Positions 42,309 through 52,266 are shown, numbered from the stretch's first letter. The stretch is DNA of 64,000 nucleotides from Lachnospiraceae bacterium (GCA_024696945.1 JAILGF010000185.1:28982-92981); one strand, 5' to 3'. Numbers and translations: made by a program. Notes: generated by a model not told the origin, from the letters alone.

Positions 42309-42824
42309 ATGAGTAATACAGTCAGAAAAAAGCACAGTCTCGTAAACCATCGCCGAGCATTGTTTATACTGATGTTTGCAGAATATCTGATACTTTTGAT
42401 ATACTTTCTCTTTTTCAGTGAGATATTCGGAAGAACGGTAGCATTTTCCGAATATCGGTATAATTTTGAACCATTTGCAGAGATAAAACGTTACTGCACG
42501 GATATGCGTAACAAAAACTATCTCATGTTTTTTATAAATATAGTCGGTAATATAGTGCTGTTTATGCCTTTCGGTTTTCTTTTCCCTTATGTATGTGAAA
42601 AAGAAAACTTTAGAACCGGCAGATTCTTTTTGGCAACGCTTTTTGCTACATTTGTATTTGTACTGGCGATAGAAACGATACAGCTTGTCACAAAGGTCGG
42701 AGTATTTGATGTGGATGATATCATAATGAATACCTTCGGGTCGGTCATGGGATACATACTGTACCGGATAATAAGACGAAACAGGATAAAAACTAAAAAG
42801 GAACAAGGTACCGGGAATGGATAA
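42309..42824 (+). CDS. VanZ family membrane protein
   Basis: A 171-residue protein with about four membrane helices and the VanZ signature: FEPFAEIKRYC near residue 57, NIVGNIVLFMPFGFLFPYV and the late DVDDIIMNTFGSVMGYILY. VanZ proteins give low-level teicoplanin resistance in some bacteria, but most homologues have no known role; cell-envelope function is likely. GGAG lies 12 bases before the ATG. The stop overlaps the start of the next gene by 8 bases. Confidence 0.85.
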   Translation: MSNTVRKKHSLVNHRRALFILMFAEYLILLIYFLFFSEIFGRTVAFSEYRYNFEPFAEIKRYCTDMRNKNYLMFFINIVGNIVLFMPFGFLFPYVCEKENFRTGRFFLATLFATFVFVLAIETIQLVTKVGVFDVDDIIMNTFGSVMGYILYRIIRRNRIKTKKEQGTGNG

Positions 42825-43137
42825 GAAAAAAAATAACAACGTGCAGTTCAGGAAAAGCGGATATTCTGGGAAAGCGATAGCTTCGCTTATTTCGGGAATA
42901 TTGACTTTGATCACCTTTCTGGTGCTGATACTTTACTCGGGTATAAAAGAAGAAACTCCCAAGGCGTTCGCCATATGTGCCACTGCGGCTATGGTAGTAA
43001 GCTTTATCGGGCTCATTGTTTCCATCAAATGCGTTCGGGAACAGGACGGAGGCTACGGAATTGTTTATGCCGGGATGGCTGTAAACGGAATTACCTTCCT
43101 GACATATATCTTTACATATATCATCGGAGCAGTCTGA
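42817..43137 (+). CDS. Small three-helix membrane protein
   Basis: A 106-residue protein with a Lys/Asn-rich cytoplasmic start and three hydrophobic segments (about 22-44, 53-70, 83-104). The Gly-Tyr-rich pattern (YSGKAIASLISGILTLI ... GYGIVYAGMAVNGITFL) resembles DUF4190/DUF6142-type small membrane proteins. Function unknown. It is translationally coupled to the VanZ-like gene (8-base overlap; AAGG within the overlap). Confidence 0.7.
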   Translation: MDKKKNNNVQFRKSGYSGKAIASLISGILTLITFLVLILYSGIKEETPKAFAICATAAMVVSFIGLIVSIKCVREQDGGYGIVYAGMAVNGITFLTYIFTYIIGAV

Positions 43138-43247
43138 AATAAGGACTTGCAGTAAATGTTACATATTTGTTACATCAAGTTCAAATGCATTTCACATTTT
43201 TGAGGGAAAATTTTCTCGGTAGAAACATCAAAATTCGGAGGTTTACA

Positions 43248-46200
43248 TTGAGAAACAAGAGATTATCAAAGAGGATAGCGGTTCTGCTGATGATTGCACT
43301 CGTGATCACGGCACTTCCGCAGATCGAAATATGGGCTAAGAAGGCTGTAAAAGGAGTGGTTACAGCTTCCGAGCTATACATGCGTTCGGGACCGAGCACG
43401 GATTACAAGAACATCTATGTCGGAGAAGAAAAGGTATTGCTTGTAAAGGATCAGGAAGTAACCATACTCGGAGAAAGGGACGGCTGGTATCACGTTAAAG
43501 CAACCTTTAATGACACCGAGGTTGAAGGATATTCACTGGCCGATTATATAAAGGTTACCAGTGGGACGGTTAAGGCTGAAAAGGGGGACTTTCAGGAAAT
43601 AACACCGTCTCCGACACCCACGCCTTCACCTACACCCACACCTGTTCCTACCGCAAAAGGAAAGGTAACGGCTTCCGAGCTCTATGTAAGGAAAGGACCC
43701 GGAACAGATTTTGAGAACATTCTTGTAAAGGAAGAAAAAGCAGTTCTTGTAAAGGATCAGGAAGTAACAATACTTGGAGAAAAAGACGGCTGGTACCATA
43801 TAACCGCCAAGGTAAACAAGAAAAAGGTGGAGGGTTATTCCTCTGCGGAATATATTACAGTAACAAAAGGTACGGTAGTTCAGGAAAATGATGGGGGAGA
43901 TATAGTTCCGAGTCCTGAACCTTCAACAACACCTGAACCTACGGATACTCCGGAGCCGACCAAGAAACCTAAGCCCACGGATACCGACAACCCTACGGAC
44001 GAACCGACACCTACAGAAGAAATAATCGAAGAGCCTACAGATACTCCCTTCCCCACGGAGATGGTAAATCCTCTTCCTGAAGGAGCAATTGTTTCAGAAG
44101 ACGGAAAGATACTTAGCGCAGATGGTAAAGAGCTTGAACTTGTTTCAAAGAAATTTACATCGAAATACACAATTTTGGGAATCATTACGGATGAGACGAC
44201 AGTTTTAAGAAATAGCTCCGACGTCCGCGGAGAAGAGATCGGAACTCTTTCGAAGGATACGGTAATAAACCTGGTCGGGACCTCCGTAAATTTCCAGACT
44301 ATAGACGAAGAGGAAAGGGAAGTCCGCTGGTACAGGATCATTGCACTTGTTGACGGAACCCTTAAAAGAGGATATGTTCTTTCAGATTCAGTAAGACTTA
44401 ACTATTCCACTGCATTTTCAGTGCCCACAAGCTACAAGAAGCAGGTATTAAAGACCACGCCCTCGTCTTCGGGCAAGAATGTAAAAACATCTGCAGGGAA
44501 AAAGGTTAAGCTTCCGAAAAAGACAAAGGTAAGGATTATTTCGGAAGAACAGACGGACAACGGAAAGTGGTTCAAGGTTGAGGCAGAATATAAGGGTGAG
44601 ACCGTTACCGGCTGGATCCCGGAGCTTAGAGTGAAGTTCGAAGGAAACGCCAAATCGGTGTCCATAAACTATTACGTTGAAAAGGAAGCGCCGGCGGTAG
44701 TTACGGTTACAGAGGCACCTCCCGTTGAGATCACACCCACACCGGAGCCGACTCCGGGTGTTACCGATATTGTTACGGTTACCCCGAGTCCGGAACCGAC
44801 ACCTGAGATCACACCTCCACCGAAGGAAAACATTGAGAACCCGAATGCTGTTATTAAGGATGCGGCAGCTCTTTCGGTAAAAACAGAACCGAGGTATTCT
44901 TCCTCAGCCCTGTTTACGGATGACAAACTGCCCGTATTTGTATATTCGGGTCAGAAGATCCGTGTTATCGAAACCGCTTCGGACGGGGAAAATATCTGGT
45001 GTCTTATAGAGCTTAAATTCAACGACAAGATTTATCAGGGCTATATTAACTCGATATATGTTGAAACGGATGGTTGCCTTGACTTAAAAGGAGAGCAGGG
45101 CAATGCCACTCCCACGGCCATGAGTTTTGAAGAGAGTCTGACTGCTGAGGGTTTTCCCGAAAGCTATAAGCCGCTCTTACGTCAACTTCATTCCGAATAT
45201 CCGAACTGGAAATTTAAGGCATTTAATACGGGTCTTGATTGGAATGAGGCTGTAAAAGGGGAATCACAGGTCGGAGAGAACCTTATCCCCAATACAAAAA
45301 GCGTAGAGTGGAAATCCCTGGAGGCGGGAGCTTATAGCTGGAAAGAAGACAAGTTTATAGTATTTGACGGTTCATCGTGGGTCACAGCCTCCAAGGAAGC
45401 GATCAGCTACTATATGGATCCGCGTAATTTCCTGGACCATGAAAGCATATTTCAGTTCGAAGTATTAAACTACAACCCTTCATACCAGACAATTGAAGGA
45501 ATCGATACGATACTGAAAAAAACAGCAATGTACAATGCCACCTATACCTATACCGATGAACTCGGTACGGTCAGGGAGATATCTTATGCGGATACCTTTG
45601 CAATGGCAGCAGAGTATTCCGGAGTAAGCCCGCTTCATCTGGCGTCCCGAGTTAAGCAGGAGGTTACACTCGGAGCTTCAGCAATGAGCAACAGCGTAAC
45701 CGGAACGGTTTCGGGATTAGAGAATCTTTACAATTATTACAATATAGGGGCCTATCACAGTACCGAAGCCGGCGGAGCTATAGCAAACGGCCTGCGCTTC
45801 GCAAGGGACGGCTCAAGCAGTCCGGCGCTTAACATGAGATGCCTTATTCCCTGGGACAACCGCTTAAGATCAATACTTGGCGGAGCGTTTTACATAGGAA
45901 ACAACTATATAAACAGGGGCCAGAATACCATTTATCTTCAGAAATTCAATATGACCGCAAATTCGACATACAACCATCAATATATGGCAAATGTTGAAGC
46001 ACCTTATTCAGAAGGCAAGAGAGTATTCGCGGCATATGAGAATCCCGGAGAGATCCCCATTGTTTTCATGATACCGGTATATCTGAATATGCCGGAGGAA
46101 CCCTGCCCCGTTCCTGAGAAGAAATATAATCCCAACAATTGGCTGAAGACCTTAAAGCTTTACGATAAAAACGGAAACAAGCTTTCAATTTCACCTGAAT

Positions 46201-46775
46201 TCTCAGTAACAAAGGATCAGGAATACAACCTTACCGTAAAGAATTCAACCGACTACATTAAATTCAAGGCTACAACGGTAAGCTCACTGGCCAAGATCGT
46301 TTCGGAAGAATATATAAATCCTGAGGTCGGAACCAATAAATTTGTCATCAAGGTTCAGGCTGAAAACGGAGACATAAGGGAATATGTAATAAATATCGTG
46401 CGGGAGGAATATACGGAGCCGACTCCCACTCCTGAAATAACGGATACACCGACTCCGACGCCTTCGGTTACCGAAGAGCCTACCCCTACACTCGGAGTAT
46501 CGGAAACACCTACGCCGGAATTAACGGGTACCCCTACTGTAACAGAAACACCCACACCCGAGCTGACAGGTACTCCGCCTGTAACGGAAACACCTACACC
46601 TGAGCTGACAGGTACCCCTACTGTAACAGAAACACCAACACCTGAGCTGACAGGTACTCCGACTGTAACGGAAACACCAACACCGACTCCGGAAACACCT
46701 ACAGTAACACCTTCTCCCACGGCGGAAACTCCGACAGCAACGCCGGAGGAGGTACCCGGAGAAAAGATATATTAA
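43248..46775 (+). CDS. SH3b-repeat cell-wall glucosaminidase
   Basis: An 1175-residue exported hydrolase. After a signal peptide (about 1-32) come two near-identical SH3b domains (VTASELYMRSGPSTDYKN and VTASELYVRKGPGTDFEN, about 35-110 and 142-215), Thr-Pro linkers and three more divergent SH3b domains (to about 630). The glucosaminidase domain (about 655-960) carries KWKFKAFNTG-type lead, YMDPRNFL, SPLHLASRVKQEV with the likely catalytic Glu and YYNIGAYHS. A cadherin-like beta-sandwich (about 965-1055) and a Thr-Pro tail with 14-residue repeats follow. The TTG at 43248 has GGAGG seven bases upstream. It should cleave peptidoglycan, perhaps in cell separation. Confidence 0.85.
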   Translation: MRNKRLSKRIAVLLMIALVITALPQIEIWAKKAVKGVVTASELYMRSGPSTDYKNIYVGEEKVLLVKDQEVTILGERDGWYHVKATFNDTEVEGYSLADYIKVTSGTVKAEKGDFQEITPSPTPTPSPTPTPVPTAKGKVTASELYVRKGPGTDFENILVKEEKAVLVKDQEVTILGEKDGWYHITAKVNKKKVEGYSSAEYITVTKGTVVQENDGGDIVPSPEPSTTPEPTDTPEPTKKPKPTDTDNPTDEPTPTEEIIEEPTDTPFPTEMVNPLPEGAIVSEDGKILSADGKELELVSKKFTSKYTILGIITDETTVLRNSSDVRGEEIGTLSKDTVINLVGTSVNFQTIDEEEREVRWYRIIALVDGTLKRGYVLSDSVRLNYSTAFSVPTSYKKQVLKTTPSSSGKNVKTSAGKKVKLPKKTKVRIISEEQTDNGKWFKVEAEYKGETVTGWIPELRVKFEGNAKSVSINYYVEKEAPAVVTVTEAPPVEITPTPEPTPGVTDIVTVTPSPEPTPEITPPPKENIENPNAVIKDAAALSVKTEPRYSSSALFTDDKLPVFVYSGQKIRVIETASDGENIWCLIELKFNDKIYQGYINSIYVETDGCLDLKGEQGNATPTAMSFEESLTAEGFPESYKPLLRQLHSEYPNWKFKAFNTGLDWNEAVKGESQVGENLIPNTKSVEWKSLEAGAYSWKEDKFIVFDGSSWVTASKEAISYYMDPRNFLDHESIFQFEVLNYNPSYQTIEGIDTILKKTAMYNATYTYTDELGTVREISYADTFAMAAEYSGVSPLHLASRVKQEVTLGASAMSNSVTGTVSGLENLYNYYNIGAYHSTEAGGAIANGLRFARDGSSSPALNMRCLIPWDNRLRSILGGAFYIGNNYINRGQNTIYLQKFNMTANSTYNHQYMANVEAPYSEGKRVFAAYENPGEIPIVFMIPVYLNMPEEPCPVPEKKYNPNNWLKTLKLYDKNGNKLSISPEFSVTKDQEYNLTVKNSTDYIKFKATTVSSLAKIVSEEYINPEVGTNKFVIKVQAENGDIREYVINIVREEYTEPTPTPEITDTPTPTPSVTEEPTPTLGVSETPTPELTGTPTVTETPTPELTGTPPVTETPTPELTGTPTVTETPTPELTGTPTVTETPTPTPETPTVTPSPTAETPTATPEEVPGEKIY
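46503..46670 (+). repeat. Four 42-bp tandem repeats in the hydrolase tail
   Basis: Four copies of a unit coding ETPTPELTGTPTVT (one copy with Pro for Thr), in frame, likely variable in number between strains. Confidence 0.85.
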
Positions 46776-46805
46776 ATGAAATAAGGCAGAAAAAGAGGTG
46801 GCTTT

Positions 46806-47855
46806 ATGAAAGGAAAATCAGGACATAAGCTCATTTACCTTTTCTGTCTTATGCTGTGTTTTTTGGGCATTTCTTCATACACGAAGACTCAGGCCTCCAG
46901 CGCGGATATAGTTATAAATTCGGATAAGACGGATTATTATCCGGGAGATAATGTCGATATATATATTGATATCGAGGCGGATATCCTTCCGGGGGATTTT
47001 GAAGGCTGCCTGACGTTCCCTTCAGATATACTTGAATATGTATCGGGACCGGATATAGTCGTTGAAGGCGAGGGAGAAATAATAATCAGTGACCAGCCTG
47101 CTTCCGTACCGAACAGAAATACCAGAAGATATTCATTGAGATTCAAGGCCTTAAAGCCCGGCAGCGCGGATATATGCTTTGAGGATGTACCCGAGATCTA
47201 TGAGTACGAAGAAGGTTATCTTATGTCGGTTTCGGTAAATGAACTTAAGATAACGGTTATCGGGGAAACGGCTACGCCTACTCCCACACCGACTCCGTCG
47301 CCAAAGCCGACCTCAACTCCTGCAGCCGAGCCTTCACAGGTTCCGGATGATGACGAACCCGAGAAGCAGGACGAAGGAACCGTTAAGGTTGATCCTGATA
47401 AGAAAAAGATAAGTGCCGTATCGGAAAATGATGTTGTACGGATATTTTCGGATGTCGGATATATTGTTGATACCGAAAAGCAGGATATCGAAATTCCGGA
47501 AGGGTATGAAAGAACGTCCATGGTTATAGACGGCATAAGGATTCCGGTATATACCTCGGATAATCCCGAGGACTATATGCTGATACCTATAAAAACAGCT
47601 GACGGAACAGTCCTTTACAGCTATGACAGGACCGAAAAAACACTTCAGCGGTACAAGGATAATTCCGCAACGGTCGTCAAGCATATCATGACTGACTCGA
47701 TAGAGGCTCTCGAGCTTGCAAACAGCTACGAGAAGAGCCTGAATGTAATGACTCTGATAATAGCGATACTTGCGGGAGTTGCGATGTCACTCCTTATAAT
47801 CCTTATCAGAGTAGCCTTAAAGCACAGGGGAGACGATCCCGATAGTATGTATTAG
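46806..47855 (+). CDS. Membrane-anchored protein with cohesin-like domain
   Basis: A 349-residue surface protein: signal peptide (about 1-30), a beta-sandwich domain (about 33-152; INSDKTDYYPGDNVDIYIDI, GCLTFPSDILEYVSG, YSLRFKALKPGSADICFED) that resembles cohesin or Ig-like carbohydrate-binding folds, a Thr-Pro/Ser linker, an acidic region and a C-terminal domain (about 205-300; MVIDGIRIPVYTSDN) before a single membrane helix (about 315-337) and short basic tail. The cohesin assignment is tentative. If right, it is a possible surface partner for the dockerin protein at 34651-37338. AGAGGTGG precedes the ATG. It follows the wall hydrolase by 30 bases. Confidence 0.65.
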   Translation: MKGKSGHKLIYLFCLMLCFLGISSYTKTQASSADIVINSDKTDYYPGDNVDIYIDIEADILPGDFEGCLTFPSDILEYVSGPDIVVEGEGEIIISDQPASVPNRNTRRYSLRFKALKPGSADICFEDVPEIYEYEEGYLMSVSVNELKITVIGETATPTPTPTPSPKPTSTPAAEPSQVPDDDEPEKQDEGTVKVDPDKKKISAVSENDVVRIFSDVGYIVDTEKQDIEIPEGYERTSMVIDGIRIPVYTSDNPEDYMLIPIKTADGTVLYSYDRTEKTLQRYKDNSATVVKHIMTDSIEALELANSYEKSLNVMTLIIAILAGVAMSLLIILIRVALKHRGDDPDSMY

Positions 47856-47867
47856 GGAGGATTTTTT

Positions 47868-48617
47868 ATGTTATGTGATATATGCCAGACCCGACAGGCA
47901 AAGATTTTCTACACAGAAGTTGTAAACGGACAGAAGAAGGAGCAGCATCTCTGTGAACAGTGCGCTTCCGAATATACAGCAGTTCCTATAAATGAGATTA
48001 TCGGAGGTCAGGGTCTTTCATCCATAGGAAGCATTCTTTCCGGAATACTCAGCAGCTATTCCAGGTCAAAGGGACAAGCGCTTCCGAACGAAAAACGCGT
48101 TGAGACCACATGCCCCGAATGCGGGACAACGGAGTCTGAATTCCTTAAGACCGGCAGAACGGGATGCCCTGTATGTTACAACACCTTCCGCGATATGATC
48201 GCCAAGAATTTTAAAACCATGCAGGGTGGAATGACACATACCGGCAAAGAACCCGCATTCGCGAAGTTTATTCAGATAGACGAGACTCCCCAGCCGGAGA
48301 GAAGCTCTAAAGTTTCCGACAAACTCGAGGAATCCCTTAATATCGGAGAAGAAGATGAAGAACTCATCGAGATTACCGAAAACAAGGGACGTAAAACCGG
48401 CACATCAAAGAAAAAGGCCGAGGCACAACCCACACAGGTGGATATTGAAGGTTTAAAACAGAATCTGAAAAATGCCATAGCCGAAGAAGATTACGAGCTT
48501 GCAGCAAAGCTTAGGGACGAGATAAGAAAGGTTGAAAAAGGAACCGGAACAAAAACGAAGACTAGGAAAACAGCAAGCAAAACCAAAGAGGTAAAAAATG
48601 AGAAAAAGAAGAAATAA
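47868..48617 (+). CDS. mcsA: McsA-like zinc protein with UVR motif
   Basis: A 249-residue McsA homologue. Paired zinc knuckles are seen: CDICQ (3-6), LCEQCASEY (about 28-36), TCPECGTTE and GCPVCYNTF (about 84-110). A Glu/Lys-rich linker leads to a UVR coiled-coil motif (about 185-220; LKQNLKNAIAEEDYELAAKL). McsA activates the arginine kinase McsB and binds ClpC. GGGAGG precedes the ATG. The gene overlaps mcsB by 20 bases. The repressor gene ctsR, normally the first gene of this operon, is not upstream; a cohesin-like gene is there instead. Confidence 0.88.
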   Translation: MLCDICQTRQAKIFYTEVVNGQKKEQHLCEQCASEYTAVPINEIIGGQGLSSIGSILSGILSSYSRSKGQALPNEKRVETTCPECGTTESEFLKTGRTGCPVCYNTFRDMIAKNFKTMQGGMTHTGKEPAFAKFIQIDETPQPERSSKVSDKLEESLNIGEEDEELIEITENKGRKTGTSKKKAEAQPTQVDIEGLKQNLKNAIAEEDYELAAKLRDEIRKVEKGTGTKTKTRKTASKTKEVKNEKKKK

Positions 48618-49674
48618 ATGGTATTACGATACCGCCGCTTATCATGACGTAATCCTTTCGGGGACCTGTATGCTGGCGAGGAATTTTGCGGATTACAATT
48701 TCCCTGCAAAGCTGAACGCGGAGGACGCCACCAAGGTTGTTGAAGAACTGAGAGGCTACACTGCTGAGCTCGGTTCCAAGATGGGAGGAGAGTACTATTC
48801 CTGCAGAATGGAAAAGCTTTCCAACGTTGACAAGGATGCGCTTATAGAGAGCCACGCCATAACTCCATCTCTCAAAAGAAAAAAGGATCCTTCGGGACTT
48901 ATCCTTTCAGAGGACGAAGGCGTGAGCATCATGATAAATGATGAGGACCACGTACATATCCAGGCAATTAAGGCGGGATATAATCTGAGAGAAGCATACC
49001 GCCAAGCCGATATCGTGGATGATTTCCTTGATTCGAAGAAGCCTTACTGCTTCAGTGAAAAATACGGATACCTCACATCAAAGCTCCAGGATGCGGGTAC
49101 GGGACTCCATGTTTCATACATGCTTTCTCTTCCCGGCATTACCATGGGCGGAAAGGCCGATGCACTCCAGGATGAAATTTCGAGGTTCGATGTTGCATTG
49201 AAGGGAATTTACGGAGAAGGCTCCAAGAGTGCCGGATTCATTTTCCAGCTGTCAAACAGGAAAACCTTGGGCATGAGCGAGAATGAGATAATTGAAAATC
49301 TCGAGCAGGTTACCGCCCAGATAGTGGATATAGAAAGAAGGCTCCGTAAGGAGGTTATGAAGAATATCGGAACGGAGCTTAAGGACAGGGTATACAGGTC
49401 ATACGGAGTTCTGAAGTATGCAAAGAACCTTCCCCAGAAGGATGCGATGGTGCTCCTTGCACAGCTGAAGCTTGGATCCGACTGCGGGATAATAGACATA
49501 AAAGGCGGTGGAAGCCGTCTTCACAGACTTATGATAGAAATGCAGCCCGGAAATCTTCAGACCTATTACAAAAAGACGATGGGAAGCGTGCAGAGGGACG
49601 AGCTGCGCGCAAAATACCTTAATGAACATCTTCCGGAGCTGATAGAACCGGAAGAGGATGATACGGAGGACTGA
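48598..49674 (+). CDS. mcsB: McsB-family protein, probably catalytically inactive arginine kinase
   Basis: A 358-residue phosphagen-kinase-fold protein alignable to McsB end to end, but the active site is altered. Where B. subtilis McsB has SSRIRLARN this protein has SGTCMLARN (21-29); EDHIRIQ is EDHVHIQ (Arg to His120); the catalytic TSCPTNVGTGLRAS is TSKLQDAGTGLHVS (Cys to Lys162, Arg to His171); RGIYGEG is KGIYGEG (Lys202). The GEG Glu and the C-terminal RDxxRA phosphoarginine-pocket motif (RDELRA, about 333-338) remain. So ATP-clamping Arg residues and the Cys are lost while the product-binding site is kept. AGAGG precedes the ATG; it overlaps mcsA and precedes clpC by 2 bases. Confidence 0.88.
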   Translation: MRKRRNKWYYDTAAYHDVILSGTCMLARNFADYNFPAKLNAEDATKVVEELRGYTAELGSKMGGEYYSCRMEKLSNVDKDALIESHAITPSLKRKKDPSGLILSEDEGVSIMINDEDHVHIQAIKAGYNLREAYRQADIVDDFLDSKKPYCFSEKYGYLTSKLQDAGTGLHVSYMLSLPGITMGGKADALQDEISRFDVALKGIYGEGSKSAGFIFQLSNRKTLGMSENEIIENLEQVTAQIVDIERRLRKEVMKNIGTELKDRVYRSYGVLKYAKNLPQKDAMVLLAQLKLGSDCGIIDIKGGGSRLHRLMIEMQPGNLQTYYKKTMGSVQRDELRAKYLNEHLPELIEPEEDDTED

Positions 49675-49676
49675 AT

Positions 49677-52130
49677 TTGTACGAGAAGTTTACTGAACAG
49701 GCAAGATCTGCCATGAAAATAGCGGAGGATACCTCCGAACAGCTCGGACATAACTACATGGGTACCGAGCATATACTTATCGGTCTTTTGGAGGCCGAGG
49801 GAGTGGCTTCAAAGGTACTTGTTACCAACGGACTTGACAAGGACAAGCTTATGGAGCTTATCGACCAGCTTATAGCCCCGGACGGGAAGGTGGGCTTTGC
49901 GGAGGTCAACAATATCACCCCCAGGGCAAGAGCTGTTATCGGCAAGGCCTATGACGTTGCCAGACGCTTTAAGAGCAAGGAAGTGGGAACCGAGCATCTG
50001 CTCATTTCACTTATTACCGAATCGGATTGTATAGCAATAAGGCTTCTTAATACCATAGGTATCGACATCAGGAAAATATATACCGACTGCCTTGCGGCCA
50101 TGGGAGTAAATCCAGCTGAAGTAAAAATGAACTCTCCCAAGGGAAAGGGCGAAGGAAGTGCTACTCCTGTCCTTGACAAGTACAGTAGGGACCTTACAAA
50201 GCTTGCTTCCGAAGGAAAGCTTGACCCGGTTGTGGGACGCGAGGATGAGATAAGGCGTGTTATCCAGATCCTTTCAAGGCGTACCAAGAATAATCCCTGT
50301 CTTGTCGGAGAACCCGGTGTTGGCAAAACTGCGATAGTTGAAGGTCTTGCACAGAAGATTTCAGATGGCGACGTTCCCGACTCCGTAAAGGGAAAGAGAG
50401 TTGTAACTCTCGATCTTTCGGGCATGGTTGCCGGCTCCAAGTACCGTGGAGAATTCGAGGAAAGAATAAAAGCTGTTATAAATGAGGTTATCAATTCACG
50501 TAACGTTATGCTTTTCCTTGACGAGCTGCATACCATAATAGGTGCAGGAGGAGCAGAGGGTGCGCTTGATGCTTCAAATATCTTAAAGCCCTCACTTTCA
50601 CGCGGCGAGCTCCAGTTAATAGGTGCTACAACCCGCGAGGAATACAGAAAATATATAGAAAAGGATGCGGCCCTCGAACGCCGTTTCCAGCCCGTCGATG
50701 TCGATGAGCCCTCCTTGGAAGAGACTCTTGTGATCCTTAAAGGTCTCCGTCCCGCTTATGAGGAGCATCACAAGGTTACAATAACCGATTCAGCTTTGGA
50801 GGCAGCAGTAAAACTTTCCTCAAGATATATCAATGACCGATTCCTGCCCGACAAGGCGATCGACCTTATGGATGAGGCTTCGTCCCGAGTAAGGCTGGAT
50901 GCTTTTTCGGATTCACCCAAGAAGAAGGAAGCTGAAGAAAAGCTGAAGGTTCTTGAGGAAGAGAAGGAAGAGGCGGTAAAGAAAGAGGAATTCGAAAAGG
51001 CTGGAAAAATCAAGAATAAGCAGAATAAACTCAAGAGAGAGATCGCAAAGCTTGAAGAGGAAACCGCAAGGATCAGAGAAGAGCAGAAGCTTTTCGTAAC
51101 CGAAGAGGATATTGCGGCAGTTATCTCAGGCTGGACTAAGATACCCGTAAAGAAGCTTGAAGAGGAAGAAAGCGAGAGACTCCGTAAGCTCGAGGAAATC
51201 CTCCATAAGAGAGTTGTAGGTCAGGAGGAGGCTGTAAGCGCCATTGCGAAGGCGATAAGAAGAGGCCGTGTCGGACTTAAGGATCCGAACAGGCCCATCG
51301 GTTCTTTCCTCTTCTTAGGACCCACCGGTGTGGGTAAAACAGAGCTATCGAAGGCATTGAGCGAGGCTGTATTCGGAACCGAGAACTCCATGATAAGAGT
51401 CGATATGTCCGAGTACATGGAAAAGCACAGTGTTTCAAAGATGGTAGGCTCACCTCCCGGATATGTGGGCTACGATGAGGGCGGCCAGCTTTCCGAAAAG
51501 ATAAGGAGAAATCCTTATTCCGTAGTGCTTTTCGATGAGATTGAGAAGGCCCATCCGGACGTTTTCAATATCCTTCTTCAGGTGCTTGATGACGGACACA
51601 TCACCGATGCGCAGGGAAGGAAGGTAAGCTTCAAGAATACCATCATTATCATGACCTCGAATGCGGGAGCCCAGAATATCATATCTCCCAAGACTCTCGG
51701 CTTTGCAAGCGCAAACGATGATAAGGCCAATTACGAGAAAATGAAGACCGGTGTTATGGACGAGGTGAAGAGGATTTTTAAGCCCGAGTTCTTAAACCGT
51801 ATAGACGAGATAATAGTATTCCATTCACTGACCCGTGAAAACATCAGGGATATCGTATTCATCATGTTCGACAGGATCGCAAAGCGTGCGCTTTCCGAGC
51901 TTAACATAAAGGTTAAATGCGACGATTCCTTCATCGACCACATTGCTGAAAAGGGCTTCGACGAGAAGTATGGGGCCAGACCCCTCCGCCGTGCCATCCA
52001 GAACGAGGTTGAGGACAGCCTCTCGGAGAAAATTCTTGCCGGCGTGGTAAAGAGCGGAGATTCCGTAACCATAGGATTCAACACCGACACCAAAGAAGTC
52101 ACCTTCAAAAGAAGAGCCGGACGTAAGTAA
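49677..52130 (+). CDS. clpC: AAA+ unfoldase ClpC
   Basis: An 817-residue Hsp100 unfoldase feeding proteins to ClpP. The N-domain has both GTEH repeats ([10 protein letters not shown] and [10 protein letters not shown]) whose Glu residues bind phosphoarginine in B. subtilis. First ATPase: [13 protein letters not shown] (about 211) and [14 protein letters not shown]; middle domain with a UVR-type coiled coil ([20 protein letters not shown]); second ATPase: [13 protein letters not shown] (about 547), [14 protein letters not shown]-terminal [13 protein letters not shown]. The start is TTG at 49677 with GGAGG eight bases upstream, overlapping the end of mcsB. Three operon genes end at the 52.15-kb hairpins. 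Confidence 0.96.
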   Translation: MYEKFTEQARSAMKIAEDTSEQLGHNYMGTEHILIGLLEAEGVASKVLVTNGLDKDKLMELIDQLIAPDGKVGFAEVNNITPRARAVIGKAYDVARRFKSKEVGTEHLLISLITESDCIAIRLLNTIGIDIRKIYTDCLAAMGVNPAEVKMNSPKGKGEGSATPVLDKYSRDLTKLASEGKLDPVVGREDEIRRVIQILSRRTKNNPCLVGEPGVGKTAIVEGLAQKISDGDVPDSVKGKRVVTLDLSGMVAGSKYRGEFEERIKAVINEVINSRNVMLFLDELHTIIGAGGAEGALDASNILKPSLSRGELQLIGATTREEYRKYIEKDAALERRFQPVDVDEPSLEETLVILKGLRPAYEEHHKVTITDSALEAAVKLSSRYINDRFLPDKAIDLMDEASSRVRLDAFSDSPKKKEAEEKLKVLEEEKEEAVKKEEFEKAGKIKNKQNKLKREIAKLEEETARIREEQKLFVTEEDIAAVISGWTKIPVKKLEEEESERLRKLEEILHKRVVGQEEAVSAIAKAIRRGRVGLKDPNRPIGSFLFLGPTGVGKTELSKALSEAVFGTENSMIRVDMSEYMEKHSVSKMVGSPPGYVGYDEGGQLSEKIRRNPYSVVLFDEIEKAHPDVFNILLQVLDDGHITDAQGRKVSFKNTIIIMTSNAGAQNIISPKTLGFASANDDKANYEKMKTGVMDEVKRIFKPEFLNRIDEIIVFHSLTRENIRDIVFIMFDRIAKRALSELNIKVKCDDSFIDHIAEKGFDEKYGARPLRRAIQNEVEDSLSEKILAGVVKSGDSVTIGFNTDTKEVTFKRRAGRK

Positions 52131-52148
52131 AGGAAAGGGGTCAAAAAC

Positions 52149-52266
52149 AAGGGGTCAGACTCCCTTTAGGGGTCTGACCCCGTCAAGAAGAAAAACAAGG
52201 GGTCAGACTCCCATCGGGGTCTGACCCCGTCAAAAAGACTCCCCTTGGGGTCTGACCCCGTCAAAA
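52149..52266 (+). repeat. Tandem GGGGTCTGACCCC hairpin repeats
   Basis: Two full copies with a 48-base period (GGGGTCAGACTCC... starting at 52151 and 52199) and a shortened third copy ending TGACCCCGTCAAAAAAA. Each full copy folds into an imperfect 13-bp hairpin followed by an A/T-rich spacer. They lie just after clpC and can act as terminators; the motif recurs in intergenic DNA of many bacteria. Confidence 0.8.

Noticed and set aside
42246..42914. Minus-strand frame of 222 codons
   Set aside because: Antisense to the VanZ-like gene, which has promoter, RBS and family motifs; the minus frame has none.
46355..46720. Minus-strand Gly-Val-Ser-rich frame
   Set aside because: Antisense of the Thr-Pro tail repeats of the glucosaminidase gene.
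52149..52266. CRISPR-like direct repeats
   Set aside because: The units are self-complementary terminator-like hairpins with near-identical short spacers, and no cas genes are present.
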